Positions 26,370 to 34,681 of a stretch of 64,000 bases of DNA are shown one piece after another. The notes below the pieces were generated by a model that saw only the letters and a program-made list of their open reading frames with translations, searched no databases and was not told the DNA's origin. The position numbers were made by a program, and so were the translations under genes. Position 1 is the stretch's first letter. Each line of letters starts with the position of its first letter. Origin of the DNA: an uncultured Flavobacteriaceae bacterium. Its GTDB lineage: Bacteria; Bacteroidota; Bacteroidia; Flavobacteriales; Flavobacteriaceae. The stretch lies in the NCBI GenBank assembly GCA_947494205.1, contig CANLUH010000012.1, forward strand, positions 1 to 64,000, in the 5' to 3' direction.

Positions 26370-26918
26370 TTACTTCTTTTTCAATTCAAAATTATAAGTA
26401 ACACTAACGTTATTAGATAATTTATCGCTTACTACTTTTGGGATATCAATATCAAAATCTGAAACTGTAACCGCAAATTCACCTACAGCTGTTATTTTTT
26501 CATCTACCATAGCAAGCATTAATTTTTCATTACTTAATGCTTTAGTTTTTCCGTGAAACGTTAAAGTCCCCGAAAAAGAATATGCCGTTGCTTCAGTAGA
26601 AAGTTTCGAGACATCAAAATTTGCAATATTACCCTTAAAAGTTGCTTTTGGATAATCGTCAGACTCTGCATAATTTTCATTAAAATGTTCTTCCATTAAG
26701 GCATTTTTAAAACGGAATCCCTTTACTAATATTAATGCTGCAAAATCACCGTTGGCAGTATTTATAATAGCGGTAGTTGATACATTTGTAGCTTTAACTT
26801 CTTCTACAGCCGGTACAGAAGCTTCAAATGTTGTACTTCCAGTTTTTGTGAAGTATTTTTGAGCAGTAGCTATAGAAGTTGTTAATGCTAAAGCTAATAA
26901 TAGTGCTATTTTTTTCAT
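26370..26918 (-). CDS. YceI family periplasmic protein
   Basis: A 182-residue protein with a signal peptide ending near TAQK and a lipocalin-like beta-barrel. YceI landmarks are FKGNIANFDVSKLSTEA and LTFHGKTKALSNE in the middle and FDIDIPKVVSDKLSNNVSV near the end. Family members bind isoprenoid or lipid-like ligands in the periplasm. It is the last gene of a run that also holds a cytochrome-like lipoprotein, a DUF5777 barrel and an OB-fold protein. Confidence 0.85.
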   Translation of the reverse strand: MKKIALLLALALTTSIATAQKYFTKTGSTTFEASVPAVEEVKATNVSTTAIINTANGDFAALILVKGFRFKNALMEEHFNENYAESDDYPKATFKGNIANFDVSKLSTEATAYSFSGTLTFHGKTKALSNEKLMLAMVDEKITAVGEFAVTVSDFDIDIPKVVSDKLSNNVSVTYNFELKKK

Positions 26919-26968
26919 AATCTTATTCGTTTATTAATACATAATCAAATAGTTTGCCAAAGCAGAAT

Positions 26969-27340
26969 TTAATTTTCTAGCAACCCATCGGCTTGCCATT
27001 GGTTTACTATATCTATAAAATTCTGTGGTAATCTAGGGCCTCCTAATGGCATAGCTCCTGGGTCTCCAGCTTGAGCAGAAATACGTCCAATTAAACCAAT
27101 GCTTTCTACAGCTGTTTTTACATCGTTATAGGTTACTAAAGGTACAGATGCTCCATTTACTGGTGGGTTATTGTGGCATACAATACAATTATTATCTATT
27201 ATAGATTTTACATTAGCATCGTAAGTAACAAATACATCAGGTTCTATTACTATAGGTTCTATTAAATCGTCTTCACTGGCATTGTCACAAGACATAAAAG
27301 CTAAAAATGCTAAGCAAAGCGTGTAGGTTATTTTTTTCAT
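26969..27340 (-). CDS. Cytochrome c-like lipoprotein with one CxxCH site
   Basis: A 123-residue lipoprotein (lipidated C18 in AFMSCDN). A single haem-attachment motif CIVCH (C52, C55, H56) follows SIIDNNC, and a DPGAMPLGGPRLPQNF segment probably supplies the axial Met. The ending IVNQWQADGLLEN is typical of small flavobacterial c-type domains. It probably carries electrons in the periplasm or at the outer membrane, beside the DUF5777 barrel and YceI. Confidence 0.82.
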   Translation of the reverse strand: MKKITYTLCLAFLAFMSCDNASEDDLIEPIVIEPDVFVTYDANVKSIIDNNCIVCHNNPPVNGASVPLVTYNDVKTAVESIGLIGRISAQAGDPGAMPLGGPRLPQNFIDIVNQWQADGLLEN

Positions 27341-27365
27341 TTGTTTAAGTTTTATTTTTTTGTGA

Positions 27366-28214
27366 CTAGAAGTTTCTGCTTAAGTTAAATCCGAAATAAA
27401 TATCACCATCTCCCCAATCTCCAGTTGCTTGACCTAAAAAACCATTAGCATTCATTGCTTGCGAGTTACTTAAGTGCATTTGGAATACGTGTCCACCAGT
27501 TTCTAAATCGAAACCAATAGATAAAGGATTTTTAAAAGGTGAGTTACTAGCTCTATTTAAATGCCAACCATAATCTGCGTTAAAAGACCAACGTTTACCT
27601 AGTTTATAACGTCCGCCCATACCTAATGCAAATTGAGAATTATCTTGTTCGTTTATAATAACAAAATTGTCGTGAAAAAATGTAGGAGCTAACTCTAAAG
27701 TTAATTTTTTATTTACTTTTCTTGCAATTAATAATTGTGCGGTATAACCCACACGGTGTTTAAATTCTAACTTAGGTAAATTAGCTTTGTCTAAAGCTGT
27801 GTTTATGTAAATAGAGTTATAACCAACCATTGTAAAAGGGAAACCGTTGTCTTGTTGTCTAGTTAATCTATATTTAAGTGCACCTTCGTATATTTTTTGA
27901 AATGAGCTTCTAGAAACACTAACATTAATGGCATCTGTTAAACCATAAACAAAGTTTAAACGTGTTACAGCATCGTCTAATCCAAAAAAGTTGTCTAGCC
28001 CTTTTTCTAGGCTTCCAAATCGGTGAGATACCACAAAAGTTAACTCTTTTTTTGCGACTAGTTTTGTCGATTCAAAATTTACAATTTTTAAGCCTTTAAA
28101 GCTCGCAGACGCATAATTTTTAGTATCGTCATCTGTATCTATTTCATCTAATAAATCATCTTGAGCAAAGAGTGTAAATGGGAGAAAAAGAATAATAAGT
28201 AGTAATTGCTTCAT
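27366..28214 (-). CDS. DUF5777 family outer-membrane beta-barrel protein
   Basis: A 282-residue protein with a signal peptide ending LFAQD. Alternating hydrophobic strands follow (SHRFGSLEKGLDNFFGLDDA, FPFTMVGYNSIYINTAL), and the protein ends in an aromatic residue (FNLSRNF), as outer-membrane barrels do. The SHRFG and FFGLDDA motifs are typical of DUF5777. It lies between the OB-fold gene (9-base gap) and the cytochrome-like gene (25-base gap). The function is unknown; a role in electron transfer or export is suggested only by its neighbours. Confidence 0.75.
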   Translation of the reverse strand: MKQLLLIILFLPFTLFAQDDLLDEIDTDDDTKNYASASFKGLKIVNFESTKLVAKKELTFVVSHRFGSLEKGLDNFFGLDDAVTRLNFVYGLTDAINVSVSRSSFQKIYEGALKYRLTRQQDNGFPFTMVGYNSIYINTALDKANLPKLEFKHRVGYTAQLLIARKVNKKLTLELAPTFFHDNFVIINEQDNSQFALGMGGRYKLGKRWSFNADYGWHLNRASNSPFKNPLSIGFDLETGGHVFQMHLSNSQAMNANGFLGQATGDWGDGDIYFGFNLSRNF

Positions 28215-28223
28215 AGTTTTAGT

Positions 28224-28610
28224 TTAGTTTTTAATACTGCATTGGTCTAATTTAACTTGCTCTAATAAGTCGTCGTAGCCTATACAACGTCCTTTAATAG
28301 TAATGTTGTCGTTTATTTTAAAGTTAGTAGTCTCATAACCTTCGTTTAAATTACAAAAGAGTGTATTATTTATAGTAATATCTTTTGCGTTTACTTCTGT
28401 TATGTTTCCAGAAACCATAATGGTTTTATTTAAATACTTGGTTTCAGCTGTAGCTGCATCGTTAGAGAATTCTGTAGCTATAGCTTGTGATGTTACGGTA
28501 AATTCTGGTGTTTCAGCATCAATATCTCGATGATCCTGATAAATGTAGTTGTATCCTAAAAAGCCACCAATAATAACTATTAATAAGATAATCCATAAAC
28601 GTTTTTTCAT
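28224..28610 (-). CDS. OB-fold (tRNA_anti-like) periplasmic protein
   Basis: A 128-residue protein with an N-terminal membrane or signal segment (residues 4-22). The C-terminal part (about 60-125) has the VSGNITEVNAKDITINN and ITIKGRCIGYDDLLEQVKL pattern of the PF12869 tRNA_anti-like OB fold. First gene of the run leading to YceI. Despite the family name, a membrane-anchored member is unlikely to bind tRNA; the role is unknown. Confidence 0.7.
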   Translation of the reverse strand: MKKRLWIILLIVIIGGFLGYNYIYQDHRDIDAETPEFTVTSQAIATEFSNDAATAETKYLNKTIMVSGNITEVNAKDITINNTLFCNLNEGYETTNFKINDNITIKGRCIGYDDLLEQVKLDQCSIKN

Positions 28611-28706
28611 AACTAAATATTTTTAGTAATATAAAAAATAATATGGACTTTATAATTTATTAGAAGTATTTATAAGAAATTACTAATACTATTTAATTGT
28701 AAAAAC

Positions 28707-29267
28707 TTAAGAACTATAGTTGTCCGGCAATTCTATTTTTACCTTATAGTTTTCTAATTGTCCAAGATACTCTTTAAGTGAAAAATTTTGATGATCAAAT
28801 TCTTGTTGACGTTCCTTTTTCATCGCATTACGCTTCAATGCTTTTAAAAAACGTTTTACTTCCTGTTTATCATTTAAAATTAAACCCGGAACTTCTACAG
28901 ATTGGCCGTCTTCATTTTTGGCAACCATTGTAAAATAAGACGAATTACAATGTTTTATAGCCCCAGATTGTATGTGTTCTGCCTCTACACGAATACCAAC
29001 AACCATAGAGGTACGTCCAACATAATTAACAGACGCTTTCATAGTAACGAGTTCTCCAACCTCTATTGGTGCTAAAAAATCTACAGTGTCTACCGAAGCT
29101 GTTACACAATAGGTTTTAGAATGTTTAGAAGCACAAGCAAAAGCAATTTGATCCATTAAACCTAAAATATAACCTCCATGAATTTTACCACTAAAGTTAG
29201 AGTGGGATGGGAGCATTAATTCCGAAATACTAATTCTTGAGGCGTCTACAGTTTTATAGGTTTTCAT
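28707..29267 (-). CDS. Acyl-CoA thioesterase, hot-dog fold
   Basis: A 186-residue hot-dog protein similar to YciA-type thioesterases. The helix segment KIHGGYILGLMDQIAFACASKHS has the typical GG...LMD arrangement, followed by VTASVDTVDFLAPIEVGELV. It hydrolyses acyl-CoA esters in the cytosol. A 35-residue C-terminal helix is charged. It lies 12 bases after the small membrane-protein gene. Confidence 0.87.
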   Translation of the reverse strand: MKTYKTVDASRISISELMLPSHSNFSGKIHGGYILGLMDQIAFACASKHSKTYCVTASVDTVDFLAPIEVGELVTMKASVNYVGRTSMVVGIRVEAEHIQSGAIKHCNSSYFTMVAKNEDGQSVEVPGLILNDKQEVKRFLKALKRNAMKKERQQEFDHQNFSLKEYLGQLENYKVKIELPDNYSS

Positions 29268-29279
29268 TATACTTCGTTT

Positions 29280-29525
29280 TTAAAGGTTATGCTCTCTTAT
29301 ATATTTTTCTATGTCTTTACTATAGTACAAGCCAACAATGATAAGGATAATACCTATAAGTGTCATTATAATAGATAAAAAGAAATTTGCTTCAGCAATG
29401 TCAATAAGTATATCATAACCTAGAAGTCCTTTAATGCCCATTATCATTACGGGTATTCCGCAACCAAATGCCCATAAATAATTAAAACGTAATGCCCATT
29501 TGTACATAGAATTATTGCTCTTCAT
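29280..29525 (-). CDS. Small two-helix membrane protein
   Basis: An 81-residue protein (start MKSNNSMYKWALRFNY) with two membrane helices (about residues 13-32 and 44-65) and a charged tail, YSKDIEKYIREHNL. The frame could also start at GTG 29537 or at ATG 29507. The ATG at 29525 overlaps rmuC by 14 bases; the one at 29507 would leave no overlap. It is not recognised beyond this; co-transcription with rmuC is likely. Confidence 0.6.
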   Translation of the reverse strand: MKSNNSMYKWALRFNYLWAFGCGIPVMIMGIKGLLGYDILIDIAEANFFLSIIMTLIGIILIIVGLYYSKDIEKYIREHNL

Positions 29526-30903
29526 TACTTTCGGCACGTTTTATAAAAGATTCAGGAAGTGCTTTTTTAGCTTTAGCTCCCATTTTCTTTAATTTTTCAA
29601 CACTAGTAATTAAGTTTCCACGTCCGTCTACTAGTTTGTTCATGGCTGCAGAATAATCTGTTTTCGCAGAGTCTAGTTTTTTGCCAACACCAGTTAAATC
29701 TTTTACTAAACCTTCAAATTTATCGTATAATGCACCAGCTTGTCTAGCTATTTCTATGGCATTACGTTGTTGTTTTTCGTTATTCCACATGGTGTCTATA
29801 GTACGTAAAGTAGCTAATAGGGTAGAAGGCGTAACGATTACGATATTGAGTTCAAAGGCTTTGTTGTATAGCGAATTATCTTCGTTTATAGCAATGGCGA
29901 AAGCGGGCTCTATTGGGATAAAAAGTAACACAAAGTCTGGCGATTCTATATCGTATAAATCTTGATAGTTTTTATCCGATAATTGTTCTACATGGCGCTT
30001 TATAGAATTTATATGTGCTTTTAAATGTAGTGCACGCTCTTCGTCTTCAGAGTTTACATAGCGTTCGTAATCGGTTAACGATACTTTACTATCAATAATC
30101 ATTTTTTTACTATCTGGAAGATGTAACACCACATCTGGTAATACACGAGAGCCATCATCCAGCGTAAAGTTTTGTTGTACAAAGTATTCTCTATCTTTCT
30201 CTAATCCCGATTTTTCTAATACACGCTCTAAAACCAATTCACCCCAATTTCCTTGCATTTTGCTATCGCCTTTTAAAGCTCGTGTTAAATTGGTAGCTTC
30301 CTTGGTCATTTGTTGGTTTAAGTCTTTTAAACCTAATAATTGTTCTTTTAAAGCCGAATGTAAACTGATGCTTTCTTTTTGAGTATCGTCTACTTTCTTT
30401 TCGAAAATTTGAATTTTCTCTTGTAACGGATTTAATATGTTTTTAATATTTTCTTTATTCTGAAGTGTGAATTTTTCCGATTTTTCATCTAAAATTTTAG
30501 TAGCTAATAACTCAAAATCTTTACGAAGCTGTTCTTGGCGTTCTTCTAATTCCGCATCACGTTTTAGGTTAAGTTGCTGTAAATTTTCAAATTCCGAATT
30601 ACGTTGTGCTAATTCTATATTTAAGCCTTCTCTTTCATCTCTAAAGACATCGCGTTCTTTTTCAATTTTAGAAATAGTAGCTTTTAAATCATCTAACTGT
30701 GCATTAAAAGTCTCGTTTTGTTTTTGATTTTCTACTTCCGAAAATTGCTTAAAGTCATTAAATTGTTGTTGTAAATTCAGGTTACGTTCTTCTAATGTAC
30801 TTTTTTCACTTTTGCTTTTCAGCTTAGTAAATAGCATACCTAAATAGCCACCAATAGCTGCGGAAACTAGGATTGCGATGATAAGAATGAGATTGTCGGT
30901 CAT
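29512..30903 (-). CDS. rmuC: DNA recombination protein RmuC
   Basis: A 463-residue protein with an N-terminal membrane anchor (residues 4-26), a long coiled coil (about 30-180) and the RmuC nuclease-like domain. The latter has GNWGELVLERVLEKSGL, DVVLHLPDSKKMIIDSKVSL and FIPIEPAFAIAI, matching the PD-(D/E)XK-like core of the family. RmuC limits inverted-repeat recombination in E. coli and protects against phage and foreign DNA in some settings. A -7-like box (TATCTTTG, minus strand) lies at 30923-30930. Confidence 0.93.
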   Translation of the reverse strand: MTDNLILIIAILVSAAIGGYLGMLFTKLKSKSEKSTLEERNLNLQQQFNDFKQFSEVENQKQNETFNAQLDDLKATISKIEKERDVFRDEREGLNIELAQRNSEFENLQQLNLKRDAELEERQEQLRKDFELLATKILDEKSEKFTLQNKENIKNILNPLQEKIQIFEKKVDDTQKESISLHSALKEQLLGLKDLNQQMTKEATNLTRALKGDSKMQGNWGELVLERVLEKSGLEKDREYFVQQNFTLDDGSRVLPDVVLHLPDSKKMIIDSKVSLTDYERYVNSEDEERALHLKAHINSIKRHVEQLSDKNYQDLYDIESPDFVLLFIPIEPAFAIAINEDNSLYNKAFELNIVIVTPSTLLATLRTIDTMWNNEKQQRNAIEIARQAGALYDKFEGLVKDLTGVGKKLDSAKTDYSAAMNKLVDGRGNLITSVEKLKKMGAKAKKALPESFIKRAESNEEQ

Positions 30904-30977
30904 TTATAAAATTAATTTAAATCAAAGATAATTTTTTTGAATGAAAGATAGAGAAGGAAAACCTTAAGTTTAATTTT

Positions 30978-31772
30978 TTACTTCCTGACCCTAAAACTCC
31001 CAGTCCCTTCATCAAAAACTATTAAATCTTCTGGAAATAAACTATTAAAAGCACCTTGTTTAATTAAGTTTTTAGGCGTGTCTGTTATAATACCATCTTT
31101 GGTCATTACAATTAAGGTGTCGCAGAGTTGTATGGCTAAATCAATTTCGTGAGACGAGAACAAAATGGTTTTATTAGTTTCTTTGGCTAAACGTTGCAAT
31201 AATTTTAATACATACGCTTTATGGTACATATCTAAATGTGTTGTAGGCTCATCTAGAATTATAATAGAAGTATCTTGAGCAAGCGCACGTGCAATCATTA
31301 CTTTTTGCAGTTGTCCGTCGCTAAGTTCGTAACATTTTTTATCTTTTAAATCGGTTAAATTGGTTTGCGATAATGCGGTATTTACTATAGAAATATCAGC
31401 TTCGGAAATAGTACCTACCCAATTAGTGTAGGGTTGTCTTCCTAAGGCTACTAATTCGAAAACAGATAAATTTTTTGAGGTAATACTTTCGGTTAATACA
31501 AGACTCAATGCTTTTGCTAAATCTAGGGCATTATAGTCTTTTAAATTTTTTGAATTTATAGTAATACTGCCACTAATTACTTCCTGTACATTAGTTAGAG
31601 TTCTTAATAGTGTAGATTTACCAATACCATTGGCGCCAACTAAGCCAATAAGTTCACCTTGATGCAATTCTAAATTAATATTAGAGGCTATAACGGTGTC
31701 TTCTTTTTTAGACGTGTAACCGATGGTAAGGTTTTCGGTTTTAAGGATGGTATTTTTGTTGTCTTTAGACAT
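30978..31772 (-). CDS. btuD: B12/haem-type ABC importer ATPase (BtuD-like)
   Basis: A 264-residue ATPase with Walker A GANGIGKST, signature ELSDGQLQKVMIARALAQ and Walker B IIILDEPTTHLD. The LVGANGIGKSTLLRTLTN and TTHLDMYHK patterns are typical of FecE/BtuD/HmuV importers of cobalamin, haem or siderophores. It lies downstream of btuC on the same strand but is separated by 328 bases of repeats. The B12 assignment rests on the adjacent riboswitch and btuB. Confidence 0.8.
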   Translation of the reverse strand: MSKDNKNTILKTENLTIGYTSKKEDTVIASNINLELHQGELIGLVGANGIGKSTLLRTLTNVQEVISGSITINSKNLKDYNALDLAKALSLVLTESITSKNLSVFELVALGRQPYTNWVGTISEADISIVNTALSQTNLTDLKDKKCYELSDGQLQKVMIARALAQDTSIIILDEPTTHLDMYHKAYVLKLLQRLAKETNKTILFSSHEIDLAIQLCDTLIVMTKDGIITDTPKNLIKQGAFNSLFPEDLIVFDEGTGSFRVRK

Positions 31773-31795
31773 TTTATAAATTTAATTCCATAGTT

Positions 31796-32048
31796 TTCTC
31801 GATACAATTCCTCATGCTTCGGAATCACTCGAAATGACGATTTTGGTTCAATTTTAAATTGGTCGTCACTTTGAGTGATTTTATGGAGAGCAACGTAATA
31901 AAATTGTATCGAGACGTTTTATTCTCGAATCTTTAAAGAGATTGCCACTTCCTTTGTTCTCGTAATGACGGATTTGTTTCATTTTAATTTCAATTTATAT
32001 GTGTTCTCGATACAATTTCTCGTTCCTCGAAATCACTCGAACTGACGG
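31796..32048. repeat. Cluster of dispersed palindromic repeats between btuC and btuD
   Basis: A TTCTCGATACAATT...CACTCGA.TGACG element of about 45 bases occurs at 31796-31840 and again at 32004-32048. An inverted copy lies at 31864-31914, so the first two can form a long hairpin. A related segment with GAGATTGCCACTTCC...CGTAATGACG lies at 31921-31973. Together they fill most of the 328-base gap; no open frame is present. Sequences of this type occur scattered in flavobacterial genomes; mobility and function are unknown. Confidence 0.75.
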
Positions 32049-32100
32049 ATTAACTTTTCCGTTTGAGTAAGCAACTCATAACTCATTTATCCAACTTCAA

Positions 32101-33132
32101 CTAAAACACCATTTTCTTTTTTCTAACTAATAACCAAACAACTACTGGCGCACCAATTAACGAGGTAATGGCGTTTATTGGTAAAGTATAATCTGTATTT
32201 GGTAGCTGTGCAATGCTATCGCAAATGAGCATAATAATAGCACCAAATAAAAATACTGCTGGTAATAGGGTTTTATGGTTAGAGGTGTTAAATACTTGTC
32301 GTGTTATATGCGGTATTGCTAATCCTATAAAGGCTATTGGTCCTGCAAATGCGGTAATTGTTCCTGCTAATAAACTGGTGGCTATTATAATAAGTAAGCG
32401 GCTTTGTTTTATGTTTAACCCTAAACTTTTAGCGTAATTTTCGCCTAAGAGTAGGGTGTTTAATGCTTTTATAGAGGCGATGCTAAATAGTAATCCTAGG
32501 CAATATATGGCAGCGAATAGTTTTAACTCGTCCCATTGTAAATCGCCTAAACTTCCAAATCCCCAAAAAATGTATTGTTGTAGGTCTTCGGCAGAACTAA
32601 AATAGGAGAGAACACTAACTACTGCAGCTGTAATGCTTCCAAACATTAAACCTATTATTAGTATTGCCATAGTATCTCTTACTCGAGAGGATACTATTAA
32701 TACAGTTAGTAATACTAAAAAACTACCTAAACTGGCAGCTATTACTAAACTCCATTTAGAGATTAATATAGTGGTTAAAATACCTCCTAATAGAGATGAT
32801 CCCATAATTACTAATGCTACGCCTAAGCTTGCGCCAGAAGTTATACCGAGCACAAAAGGTCCTGCTAATGGATTACGAAACAAGGTTTGCATTAATAAGC
32901 CTGAGATACCAAGTCCTGAGCCTACTAAAATAGCTGTTATGGCTTTGGGTAATCTATAATTTTGAAAAATATACTCGTTACTGGTGTAGTTTTCTGGGTT
33001 TGCAAAAAAACTATTAAAACACTCGCTAAAAGAAATCGATACAGAACCTAAACTTACATTAATAATGAAGAGTAGGAGAAGTACTAAACTTAAGAGTACA
33101 AAATATATTCTATACGATTGCGTTTTTACCAC
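32101..33132 (-). CDS. btuC: FecCD-family ABC importer permease (BtuC-like)
   Basis: A 343-residue integral membrane protein with about ten helices. FecCD signatures: YRLPKAITAILVGSGLGISG, LMQTLFRNPLAGPFVLGITSGAS, the coupling-helix region LLLGENYAKSLGLN, and GPIAFIGLAIPHITRQ. The start is GTG, directly abutting the btuF stop codon. It forms the membrane channel for cobalamin with BtuD and BtuF; B12 specificity is inferred from the locus. Confidence 0.83.
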   Translation of the reverse strand: MVKTQSYRIYFVLLSLVLLLLFIINVSLGSVSISFSECFNSFFANPENYTSNEYIFQNYRLPKAITAILVGSGLGISGLLMQTLFRNPLAGPFVLGITSGASLGVALVIMGSSLLGGILTTILISKWSLVIAASLGSFLVLLTVLIVSSRVRDTMAILIIGLMFGSITAAVVSVLSYFSSAEDLQQYIFWGFGSLGDLQWDELKLFAAIYCLGLLFSIASIKALNTLLLGENYAKSLGLNIKQSRLLIIIATSLLAGTITAFAGPIAFIGLAIPHITRQVFNTSNHKTLLPAVFLFGAIIMLICDSIAQLPNTDYTLPINAITSLIGAPVVVWLLVRKKKMVF

Positions 33133-34290
33133 TTAGTCTATTGGTTTAAAAAATACGGGTGTATAATCGGTTAGTAATTCTGGATGACAAATTTTAATAA
33201 TATCTTTTAATACTAAATCTGGTCTTGCCGAGCCTAATTCGTAATAAGTGACACCGCCTGTAGCGCCTGTTGTATTAGAAAAGGAATAGAGCTTTTTATT
33301 TTTAAAGGCTATAAATTCTGTGTAGTGTGCGTTTGCTTTTTCTAAAGCTTCTAAACTCGTGTAATAGGATGGGCTTAACCATAAATCGGCGTCTTTCGCC
33401 TTACTAAAAACGGTTTCGAAATTTAGTGTTAAGCTTCCTTTTCCTGTGGTTTCGCTCCATAAATAATTAGTATTGGCATCTTTTAAAAATATGGCTTCTG
33501 CACTTGTACCATTGGGTAAATACCATGTGTCTTTATACATTGCACCACATAAAATGGTAGGTTTATTAGTAGCTTTTAAGGCTAATGTTTTTGCGTTTAA
33601 ATAATCGGTTTCTATTTGTTTAAAAATGGTTTGTGCTTCTTGTTCCTTGTTGTACAATGCGCCAAAGAATTTAATCCATTCTGCTTTTGCTAATGGTGAT
33701 TTTTCCACCCAATCGCCATTATATATTACAGGAATATTGGCATTTTTAATGGTTTTTAACGATTTGCTTTTACCATCTACTCCAAAGGCAACCACTACAT
33801 TGGGTTGTAAACTTAACAGGACTTCGGTGTTTAAGCCTTCATTTTTACCTAATTCTCTAACGGCTTCATTATCTATTCGTGCTCTTGTTTTTGTAGACGA
33901 TACATAGTTGGTTCCTGGGAATCCTACTAATGTGTTTTCTACACCCAATAATTCTAGAGCAGGAATGTGCGTGGTAGACGTAACCACTATTTTTTCAATA
34001 GGCGTAATAATAATACCATCGTACTGATCTCGCATAAATGTTGTTTTCGCAGCTTCTTCGGCAGAGATTAACACATATTTAAAGTTGTCTTTAGAGTCTG
34101 GCCAAGGGCCGTTTATTTCTAAAATGGAATGATTACCGTTGTTTGTAATCGAGAATCCTTCCGCGTAAGCGTTAGCAGTAGTTGTAATAGTCGCACTTGT
34201 TTCTAAAGGCGGTAATTGGCGTTCTAAAGGCTTATTTTCCTTACAAGATAGGAAAGCGAGACAGATTAAAAGAGGTATAAAATATTTCAA
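33133..34290 (-). CDS. btuF: ABC importer substrate-binding lipoprotein (BtuF-like)
   Basis: A 385-residue lipoprotein (Cys in LAFLSCKENK near residue 16) of the helical-backbone periplasmic binding protein class. It has GTNYVSSTKTRARI, EVLLSLQPNVVVAFGVDGKS and a C-terminal SARPDLVLKDIIKICHPEL. It captures cobalamin, or another corrinoid or metal chelate, for BtuCD. A minus-strand TACTTTTG -7 box (34320-34313) lies in front of it, and no riboswitch precedes it. Confidence 0.8.
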   Translation of the reverse strand: MKYFIPLLICLAFLSCKENKPLERQLPPLETSATITTTANAYAEGFSITNNGNHSILEINGPWPDSKDNFKYVLISAEEAAKTTFMRDQYDGIIITPIEKIVVTSTTHIPALELLGVENTLVGFPGTNYVSSTKTRARIDNEAVRELGKNEGLNTEVLLSLQPNVVVAFGVDGKSKSLKTIKNANIPVIYNGDWVEKSPLAKAEWIKFFGALYNKEQEAQTIFKQIETDYLNAKTLALKATNKPTILCGAMYKDTWYLPNGTSAEAIFLKDANTNYLWSETTGKGSLTLNFETVFSKAKDADLWLSPSYYTSLEALEKANAHYTEFIAFKNKKLYSFSNTTGATGGVTYYELGSARPDLVLKDIIKICHPELLTDYTPVFFKPID

Positions 34291-34359
34291 TTGCGATGGG
34301 TTTTAAGTTTCAAAAGTAATATTATTTAATCTTTTGTGAATAAGATAAAACAAAAAGGT

Positions 34360-34367
34360 TACTTTTG
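34360..34367 (+). promoter_or_regulatory. -7 element of the btuB promoter
   Basis: TACTTTTG matches TAnnTTTG and lies just upstream of the riboswitch. The nearest TTG (34334-34336) is 23 bases away, longer than ideal. A divergent TACTTTTG on the minus strand at 34320-34313 serves btuF. Confidence 0.55.
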
Positions 34368-34374
34368 CAGCGAA

Positions 34375-34640
34375 TTTTGGTTCGGCTTTGCTTTAATGCG
34401 AAATCGATTAAAAGGGAATCAAGTGAAGCGATATATAATTGTCGATTTTTGATTTACGATTTTTGAATAACTCTAACGTAAATCTATTGGCTATTTAAAC
34501 TCAATAATTCTTGAACTGTTCCCGCAACTGTAATCTTAGTCGCCGTTAGGTGATGCTTATTATTAAACTTCTAACCACTGGTTTTAGAGAACTGGGAAGG
34601 TAAATAATAAGACGAGAGTCAGGAGACCTGCCATGATTTA
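34375..34640 (+). promoter_or_regulatory. Cobalamin riboswitch with an extended peripheral loop
   Basis: All hallmarks of the B12 riboswitch occur in order: AAAGGGAATCAAGTGAA (34411-34427), CTTGAACTGTTCCCGCAACTG (34510-34530), CCACTGG...ACTGGGAAGG, and the B12 box AGTCAGGAGACCTGCC (34617-34632), 50 bases before the btuB start. Between CAAG and its partner CTTG, where the usual loop is short, lie about 80 extra bases containing a perfect 8-bp stem (34451-34458 with 34477-34484). When cobalamin binds, btuB translation should fall. It fills most of the 391-base gap between btuF and btuB. Confidence 0.92.
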
Positions 34641-34681
34641 ACATCTAAATACGACACTCGGGTAAAGCGTCTTGAAGATTT

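Noticed and set aside
31796-32048. CRISPR array
   Set aside because: Copies are few, unevenly spaced and in both orientations, and they contain inverted sequence; no cas genes are near.
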